Below, one piece after another: positions 6,537 through 10,666 of a stretch of DNA of 12,309 nucleotides; positions within the stretch are counted from its first letter, which is position 1; the number at the start of each line of letters is the position of its first letter. The notes beneath the pieces are model-generated. The model worked only from the letters and a program-made list of their open reading frames with translations. It was not told the DNA's origin and made no database searches. Source of the stretch: Methanosarcinales archaeon (GTDB lineage: Archaea; Halobacteriota; Methanosarcinia; Methanosarcinales; Methanocomedenaceae); the NCBI GenBank assembly GCA_030638625.1, contig DAOWEE010000030.1:1-12309 (forward strand), given 5' to 3'. Made by a program: the position numbers and the translations under genes.

Positions 6537-7638
6537 CGTTGCGGCGGTCCATCTGCCCGGATAATAGGATTAATGCTAATATTGCAAAGGTTGCCGGAAC
6601 TATGCTAAACCCGGGTGTCTCTGTGGGAGTGGGAACAGGTGTTGCATCAGCGGAACTGACATAATCGGATTCGATGACCGTATCCCACCTATCCAGTGTA
6701 TCGCCGTCGTTGCCTACCACTTCTACGGTCAGACCGTATATACCTTCAGCAAGTTTGCGGCTCCATATGATCTCGATTGTCTCATCATCACCGGTGGTCA
6801 ATATGGGACATTTTTCCCTGACCTCTTCGATAACAGAGTTGTCCTTTGTAACTGTAAAAACAATATGGCTGTCAAATGGTACCTGTGAATGACCCAGCAC
6901 CGTTGCGCTGGCCCCAGTCTCATCCCTGTATAATTCAGTGATACGGGCATCATCTTTTGCCGTGAAGTCCGCTGATTGGGCTATGACCGCATCTCTTGGA
7001 GATGATATCTTTGCCTTGACCCTGGTAGAATAATCATGGTTGTTCTCAAGTAGTACATTCCAGTCCTTTGACAGGGGTGTGGCCTGTGCCACAGTGACCC
7101 GGCTGTCCGTGGTGCGGTAAATGACAGTATCCCCATCCACGAGCATGTATTCTACGTCAGCCAGCACAGGTTTTGACCCGGCCAATGTAGTGTATGGTGC
7201 CAAAATTACACTGATTCCACTGGAATCAGGTACGATGTCCTTGAAAGATACACCTGGAATGGCCTGCCAGCCGTATGAGAAATTGTAGTATCCTGTCTCA
7301 AGCACAGAACCGTCCATGGACATTGTCATCCTGGTGCGGTAAAAGCCTTCTTTTGGATTTGTAATGTCCCAAAATGCAATCTTGGTTATATCGGTGTCAG
7401 AAGAAATATCTTCAATATTGAACTGTTTTGATTCCAGTACTTTTCCATCGAATATCAACTCAGCCATCAAGGTTATGTCAGTATAATGTTCACCCGAATG
7501 GATTGTGATGTCAGTCGAATCTATGTCTGAATACATGTCAACGATAGCAATATCCTCTGCCCATGCTGGTGGAGTTAAATTGCATATTAAAATTACCAGA
7601 AACAACAGAATGAACTTAAATGGTTTGTATAATCTCAA
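6532..7638 (-). CDS. Secreted surface protein with PGF-CTERM-like C-terminal anchor (368 aa)
   Basis: Residues 1-27 form a clear signal peptide (basic MRLYKPFK, hydrophobic core, AWA cleavage site before Glu28). Cys19 lies in the hydrophobic core and is not in a good lipobox. The mature part is acidic and beta-rich with apparently repeated Ig-like strands, and has no enzyme motif I recognise. The C-terminus is tripartite: a Pro/Thr spacer (about 332-341), PGF at 342-344, a hydrophobic stretch (345-360) and a basic tail (MDRRNG). This is the layout of PGF-CTERM proteins processed by archaeosortase A. The start is TTG at 7638; no ATG occurs before residue 35, the TTG is needed for the signal peptide, and GGAGAT lies six bases upstream. 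It is the first gene of the operon with two permeases and an ATPase, so it is probably their extracellular partner. Secreted and anchored: well supported. Role: unknown. Confidence 0.88.
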   Translation of the reverse strand: MRLYKPFKFILLFLVILICNLTPPAWAEDIAIVDMYSDIDSTDITIHSGEHYTDITLMAELIFDGKVLESKQFNIEDISSDTDITKIAFWDITNPKEGFYRTRMTMSMDGSVLETGYYNFSYGWQAIPGVSFKDIVPDSSGISVILAPYTTLAGSKPVLADVEYMLVDGDTVIYRTTDSRVTVAQATPLSKDWNVLLENNHDYSTRVKAKISSPRDAVIAQSADFTAKDDARITELYRDETGASATVLGHSQVPFDSHIVFTVTKDNSVIEEVREKCPILTTGDDETIEIIWSRKLAEGIYGLTVEVVGNDGDTLDRWDTVIESDYVSSADATPVPTPTETPGFSIVPATFAILALILLSGQMDRRNG

Positions 7639-7644
7639 TTACAA

Positions 7645-7650
7645 ATCTCC
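7645..7650 (-). promoter_or_regulatory. Ribosome binding site supporting the TTG start at 7638
   Basis: GGAGAT on the minus strand lies six bases before the TTG. Together with the signal peptide that begins there, it supports this rare start codon. Confidence 0.6.
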
Positions 7651-7675
7651 ATTGGTTTGATAAGTGAATTGTCTT

Positions 7676-7690
7676 AATTATTCAATAATT
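7676..7690. promoter_or_regulatory. Perfect 7+1+7 palindrome beside the ABC operon promoter
   Basis: AATTATTCAATAATT has perfectly complementary 7-nt arms around a central C. It lies immediately downstream (minus strand) of, and touches, the TATA box, between it and the likely transcription start, a place where a repressor could act. The sequence is all A/T except the centre, so chance occurrence is possible. Confidence 0.35.
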
Positions 7691-7696
7691 TTATAA
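7688..7696 (-). promoter_or_regulatory. TATA box of the surface-protein/ABC operon
   Basis: The minus strand reads TTATAAAAT. A start about 25 nt downstream falls near 7665, giving a leader of about 25-30 nt that contains the GGAGAT site. The only other genes upstream are divergent, so this should drive the whole 7638-3502 block. Confidence 0.5.
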
Positions 7697-7728
7697 GAGG
7701 TTAAACTATTTAGATGATACTGTTTACG

Positions 7729-7737
7729 GATATACCT
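7729..7737 (+). promoter_or_regulatory. TATA-like element of pdxT (weak)
   Basis: GGATATACC lies about 43-51 nt before the ATG at 7780. A start about 25 nt downstream would be near 7757, where a 10-bp palindrome TTCAATTGAA (7757-7766) occurs. The match to the archaeal consensus is modest. Confidence 0.3.
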
Positions 7738-7779
7738 TGCTGGAAATTATGAAACATTCAATTGAAAAATGATGATACT

Positions 7780-8373
7780 ATGAAAATCGCAGTTGTAGCA
7801 ATCCAGGGAAATGTGGAAGAACACATATCAGCAGCCCAAGCAGCCCTGAAAGAAATGGAGCTGCCTGGTGAAGTGCTCCCGGTCCGTCATAGTGGCACCA
7901 TACCAACATGTGACGCCATCATCCTGCCCGGCGGCGAGAGCACTACATTGGGTCGGCTCATGGCCCGCGAGGGCATCGATGTGGAGATTAAGGAAGCTGC
8001 CGCCGCAGGTAAACCCATAATGGGCACGTGTGCCGGCCTGGTGTTGTTGGCAAAGGAAGGCGGCGAGCAAGCCGAGCGTACAGGACAGCATCTCCTGGGA
8101 CTCATGGACATCAGTGTGGACCGCAATGCTTTCGGGGGTCAGCGGGAATCCTTTGAGGTCGCTCTGGAAGTTTCCATACTTGATTCGCCATACAATGCTA
8201 TATTCATCCGTGCTCCGGTGATTACAAGTGCTAAGTCCGGTGTCGAAATACTGGCCAGTTTTAATAGCCAAATAGTAGCAGCAAAACAGGGTAATGTCAT
8301 CGCCCTGTCATTTCATCCTGAACTGACAGAAGATTTCAGGATACATCGATACTTTTTTGAATTGGTTGAATAA
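7780..8373 (+). CDS. pdxT: Pyridoxal 5'-phosphate synthase glutaminase subunit PdxT
   Basis: PdxT hydrolyses glutamine to glutamate and passes the ammonia to PdxS, which makes PLP from ribose 5-phosphate and glyceraldehyde 3-phosphate in the DXP-independent vitamin B6 pathway. The protein (197 aa) shows the class I glutaminase triad: nucleophile Cys84 in MGTCAGLVLL, with His179 and Glu181 in SFHPELTED. The PdxT markers AIQGNVEEH (N-terminus), LPGGESTT (49-56) and DRNAFGGQRESFE (114-125) are also present. The ATG at 7780 is preferred over an in-frame TTG at 7762 because it puts the conserved KIAVVAIQGNVEEH directly at the N-terminus. The ribosome binding site is weak. PdxS is absent from the window, so the two subunits are not adjacent here. 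Confidence 0.95.
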   Translation: MKIAVVAIQGNVEEHISAAQAALKEMELPGEVLPVRHSGTIPTCDAIILPGGESTTLGRLMAREGIDVEIKEAAAAGKPIMGTCAGLVLLAKEGGEQAERTGQHLLGLMDISVDRNAFGGQRESFEVALEVSILDSPYNAIFIRAPVITSAKSGVEILASFNSQIVAAKQGNVIALSFHPELTEDFRIHRYFFELVE

Positions 8374-8434
8374 GGCTCCTGCTGTAAGCAAGAAACAATC
8401 ATAAGACAATCCTCCCTGCAATAGCAGGATAGCC
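8374..8434 (+). terminator. Competing stem-loops directly after the pdxT stop codon
   Basis: GGCTCCTGCT (8374-8383) can pair with AGCAGG-AT-AGCC (8423-8434), leaving a 2-nt bulge. The same AGCAGG can instead close a local hairpin with CCTGC at 8415-8419 (loop AATA). No T-run follows, so this is at best an RNA 3' structure and not a classical terminator. The right part lies within the first tandem repeat unit. Confidence 0.3.
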
Positions 8435-8479
8435 AGAAAAATGTACATGTTAATTGTAAAAGAGCAGGCATAATCTAAA

Positions 8480-8548
8480 GGGTGGGAGTATAGAGTGAAA
8501 AAAATATTTTTCAAATGCCTGCATCTTTTAGTTCGTCCTAAAACGAAC
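8480..8548. ncRNA. Candidate structured RNA core, unit 1
   Basis: GGGTGGGAGTATA (8480-8492) can lie in a loop closed by TCTA (8474-8477) and TAGA (8491-8494). Farther on, TGAAAAA/TTTTTCA can form an AT-rich stem, and GTTCGT (8531-8536) pairs with ACGAAC (8543-8548). The GTTCG stem is kept in unit 2, with a T-A pair replaced by C-G. Strand of transcription is not decided. Treating it as RNA is inference. Confidence 0.4.
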
Positions 8549-8570
8549 ATAGATACAATACCGCACTTAA

Positions 8571-8580
8571 TACTTAAATG
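8571..8580 (-). promoter_or_regulatory. TATA-like block of repeat unit 1 (minus strand)
   Basis: The minus strand reads CATTTAAGTA. The equivalent block occurs at the same spacing in unit 2. It lies about 25 nt before the GTTCG hairpin when read leftward, the distance expected for a promoter of an RNA that begins with that hairpin. This is a weak match and inference only. Confidence 0.25.
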
Positions 8581-8667
8581 TTGTCATTTCAAAAAAATGT
8601 TCTAAGGGTTCACAGAGTTAACTTATCAGTCACACCTTAAATCACCATAGAAGATATGGCTTAAAAT

Positions 8668-8691
8668 GGGGGCCCATGCCCCCTGTTTTTT
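8668..8691. terminator. GC hairpin with T-run, possible bidirectional terminator
   Basis: GGGGGC (8668-8673) and GCCCCC (8678-8683) form a perfect 6-bp GC stem around the loop CCAT. It is followed on the plus strand by TGTTTTTT and preceded by TTAAAAT, which gives a shorter T-run on the minus strand. It lies in repeat unit 2, where unit 1 has only a short ATGTACAT palindrome at the matching place. It could end transcripts from pdxT, from lig, or of a repeat-encoded RNA. Confidence 0.5.
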
Positions 8692-8720
8692 GTGCAAGAG
8701 TGGCATACAAAAGTTTAATA

Positions 8721-8785
8721 GGGTGGGAGTATACTATTAACAAAATGTTGTATTGTCACAACTCTTGGTTCGCCAAGAGGCGAAC
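8721..8785. ncRNA. Candidate structured RNA core, unit 2
   Basis: TTAATAG (8715-8721) pairs perfectly with CTATTAA (8734-8740), presenting GGTGGGAGTATA in a 12-nt loop. GTTCGCC (8768-8774) pairs with GGCGAAC (8779-8785) around the loop AAGA. The alternative pairing CTCTTGG/CCAAGAG with a TTCG loop (8762-8779) is mutually exclusive with it. Both arms match unit 1 in position. Confidence 0.4.
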
Positions 8786-8807
8786 GATATATGTTACACT
8801 TACATCG

Positions 8808-8816
8808 TACTTATAG
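8808..8816 (-). promoter_or_regulatory. TATA-like block of repeat unit 2 (minus strand)
   Basis: The minus strand reads CCTATAAGTA, preceded by the purine-rich GAAAA in the place of a BRE. A start about 25 nt to the left would be near 8786, at the edge of the GTTCGCC hairpin. The better match and the conserved position in both copies make it the more credible of the pair. Confidence 0.3.
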
Positions 8817-8877
8817 GTTTTCAGAGTAAATAAACTTTCAATGAGTTCACCCTGTTAACATAAGCAAGAAAATTGCC

Positions 8878-10581
8878 TTATAAGGTGTTATTTGTACGTC
8901 CTTTCTGACTAACAAACAACTGTTCGATACGCTCATGCGTATCTGCTTCATCCGCACTCTTATCATCCCTCACCCTGACCAGCCTTGGAAACCGCAAAGC
9001 AAACCCGGAGTCATAGGTCGGACTCTTCTGTATCTCCTCGAACGCCACCTCGAACACTACCTGCGGCATAAATTCAAGTTCCTTGCCGCTCTCAACCACA
9101 ATAAGTTCCTTAAACCGGGACGTGAGTTCTTCCAGCATATCATCTGTGATACCGGTACCCACCCTGCCAATGGAAAGGAAGTTCCCTGTATCGGGTTCAA
9201 TGCATGCCAGTTGATACGAGCCAATGAAATTAGCACGCCGCCCCTCGCCCCATTCACCGCCTACCACAGTCAGGTCCAGGGTTTCCATCAGGGGTTTGAC
9301 CTTTAGCCAGTGTTTGCCGCGCCTGCCCGGAGAATATAATGACTCTGGATTTTTCAGCATCACACCTTCATGACCTGCATCCAGGGCCTGTTTGTATATG
9401 TCCTCAATGATATGAACATCAGACGTGACTGGCTGTTTTGCCACCTGCATGATGTCAGATGGAGTTACACAATCAACCAGCCGCTGGCGGCGCTGAACCA
9501 ATGTCATGTCAAACAGGCTCTCCCCGTCCAGGTACACAATATCAAAGAGGAATAACTGTAATGGTATCTCGCCCATCATCGTATCCACATCATATTTCCG
9601 CCTGAACCGTTTGAGTATCTGCTGGAAGGCCCCGGGTTTTCCATCCTGTCCCAGCACCACGGCTTCCCCATCAAGCACTGCACTCTGTGCACTTACCCCT
9701 GTCCGGACCATATCCACAAGGTCAGGCAGCGAGCCAGTTACATCTTCCAGGCGGCGTGAATAAATTGAAACATTATCCCCGTCCTTGTGTATCTGGACCC
9801 TGGCCCCATCGAATTTCCACTCCACTGCCACCGAACCCATTTCACTGGCAACGGCCGTGATTCCCTGGGATACCTGGGCTAGCATCATTTTTATGGGACG
9901 GCCCAGCTTAATATCCAGTCCCCTCACCCCATCCAATCCGGCGTGTTTTGCTTCCCTGGCAACGAGCCCGAGGTCATTGGTCATCATATAAGCACGTTCC
10001 ACACCCTCCTTTGGCACATTGAATGCCGCAGCGATGGCATCCCTGACAATTCCCTCACCAACGCCAATCCTCAGTTCCTCTATGGCAAGCCTGGCCAGAT
10101 AAACAGCTTCAACAGGCGTGGTCTCACTGAACAGGAACTGCAAATGCCTGACCCTGGCGGCCTGGGAACCTTTGCCTGATGAGTTTGCAATATCAGTAAG
10201 CCTGTCATATACATCTTGTACTGAAAGGGCCGGCTCTTCCTCATTGAATACTGCAAAGGTGGACTGTGCCTTCTGTGCGGCTGTAAGTGCATCCCTGGCT
10301 GCCAGGCCAACATCCCCGGTCTCCCGCACAAGGTTGATAACTTCTTTCACAGGCAGGCCCGAGGCTTTGGAAACAGCAGTGTACAGCAGGCTGGGACCTA
10401 TCCCCATCTGCAGCGGACTCCATACCGGGAATACCAGGCCCATGATGAAACGTGAGACAATTTCAAGTTCATCATCGTCCACGCTCATGAAAAAATCAGC
10501 CACCATCTGTGTCATCTCCAGTGAACTGGAAGTGTCCTCGATACGCTGGCAAAGGGCGGCAAAATCCTGGAAACTGGTCAT
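8878..10581 (-). CDS. lig: ATP-dependent DNA ligase, archaeal type (567 aa)
   Basis: It seals nicks between Okazaki fragments and in repair, using ATP to form a ligase-AMP intermediate. Domains in order are an N-terminal DNA-binding domain (about 1-235), an adenylation domain (about 245-430) and a C-terminal OB fold (about 431-545). Nucleotidyltransferase motifs are complete: motif I EWKFDGAR with catalytic Lys256 and Arg261, LDGEAVVL with Glu306, motif III FLFDIVYLDG (344-353), motif IV EGVMLKNPES (405-414), motif V HWLKVKP (424-430) and motif VI FPRLVRVRDDKSADEADT (531-548). Length and order match archaeal Lig. The ATG at 10581 has no clear ribosome binding site, and the TATA-like element at 10613-10626 predicts a very short leader. 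It is divergent from the rqcH gene. Confidence 0.96.
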   Translation of the reverse strand: MTSFQDFAALCQRIEDTSSSLEMTQMVADFFMSVDDDELEIVSRFIMGLVFPVWSPLQMGIGPSLLYTAVSKASGLPVKEVINLVRETGDVGLAARDALTAAQKAQSTFAVFNEEEPALSVQDVYDRLTDIANSSGKGSQAARVRHLQFLFSETTPVEAVYLARLAIEELRIGVGEGIVRDAIAAAFNVPKEGVERAYMMTNDLGLVAREAKHAGLDGVRGLDIKLGRPIKMMLAQVSQGITAVASEMGSVAVEWKFDGARVQIHKDGDNVSIYSRRLEDVTGSLPDLVDMVRTGVSAQSAVLDGEAVVLGQDGKPGAFQQILKRFRRKYDVDTMMGEIPLQLFLFDIVYLDGESLFDMTLVQRRQRLVDCVTPSDIMQVAKQPVTSDVHIIEDIYKQALDAGHEGVMLKNPESLYSPGRRGKHWLKVKPLMETLDLTVVGGEWGEGRRANFIGSYQLACIEPDTGNFLSIGRVGTGITDDMLEELTSRFKELIVVESGKELEFMPQVVFEVAFEEIQKSPTYDSGFALRFPRLVRVRDDKSADEADTHERIEQLFVSQKGRTNNTL

Positions 10582-10612
10582 CCTGTCTTAACTGGAATAT
10601 GAAGTAAAAACA

Positions 10613-10626
10613 GTTTCTATAAGTTT
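10613..10626. promoter_or_regulatory. Shared TATA region between divergent lig and rqcH
   Basis: GTTTCTATAAGTTT reads CTATAAG on the plus strand and AAACTTATAGAAAC on the minus strand, so one AT-rich element offers a TATA-like box both ways. The predicted starts are near 10592 for lig (leader about 10 nt) and near 10645 for rqcH (leader about 20 nt). The whole intergenic space is only 85 nt, so overlapping promoters are likely. Confidence 0.45.
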
Positions 10627-10666
10627 GCATAAGGTTTTAGGGTCTGGAGTCCATAATACCAGCCTC

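Larger units (their letters stand above)
8385..8622. repeat. Tandem noncoding repeat, unit 1
   Basis: This is the first of two diverged copies of a unit of about 238 nt that fills the gap between the convergent pdxT and lig genes. Landmarks in order are TAAGCAAGAAA (8385), a small hairpin CCTGC/GCAGG (8415-8428), AAAATG, TTGT-N2-AAGAG (8454-8464), GGCATA, GGGTGGGAGTATA (8480-8492), the hairpin GTTCGT/ACGAAC (8531-8548), TACTTA (8571-8576) and GTTCAC-N3-GTTAAC (8608-8622). The last 92 nt align with unit 2 without gaps at roughly 55-60% identity by hand count. No coding frame is conserved between the two copies. Confidence 0.7.
8623..8860. repeat. Tandem noncoding repeat, unit 2
   Basis: This second copy has the same landmarks in the same order: a small hairpin CCATA/TATGG, AAAATG, TTGT-N2-AAGAG (8690-8700), GGCATA, GGGTGGGAGTATA (8721-8733), the hairpin GTTCGCC/GGCGAAC (8768-8785), TACTTA (8808-8813) and GTTCAC-N3-GTTAAC (8845-8859). 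Offsets to unit 1 are 235-241 nt, and exactly 237 nt for everything from the GTTCG hairpin onward. TAAGCAAGAAA at 8861 repeats the first landmark of unit 1 two periods later (8385 + 476), so a third unit begins there and is cut off at the lig 3' end. Confidence 0.7.

Noticed and set aside
7757..7766. Perfect palindrome TTCAATTGAA upstream of pdxT as an operator
   Set aside because: It is only 10 bp and AT-rich, so expected by chance at this composition; noted only with the weak promoter.
7828..8271. 147-codon minus-strand frame
   Set aside because: It is antisense to the catalytic core of pdxT; the plus-strand protein is clearly the real one.
8308..8550. 80-codon minus-strand frame across the pdxT 3' end and repeat unit 1
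   Set aside because: It is antisense to conserved pdxT codons, has no good ribosome binding site and has no equivalent frame in repeat unit 2.
8480..8586. tRNA or tRNA-like gene, because of GGTTCG and a GGG start
   Set aside because: No cloverleaf, anticodon arm or proper 7-nt T-loop can be formed.
8385..8860. CRISPR array or replication-origin repeats in the pdxT-lig gap
   Set aside because: There are only two long diverged units, without short identical repeats and spacers. No archaeal ORB-type motif (TTCCAGTGGAAAC-like) is visible.
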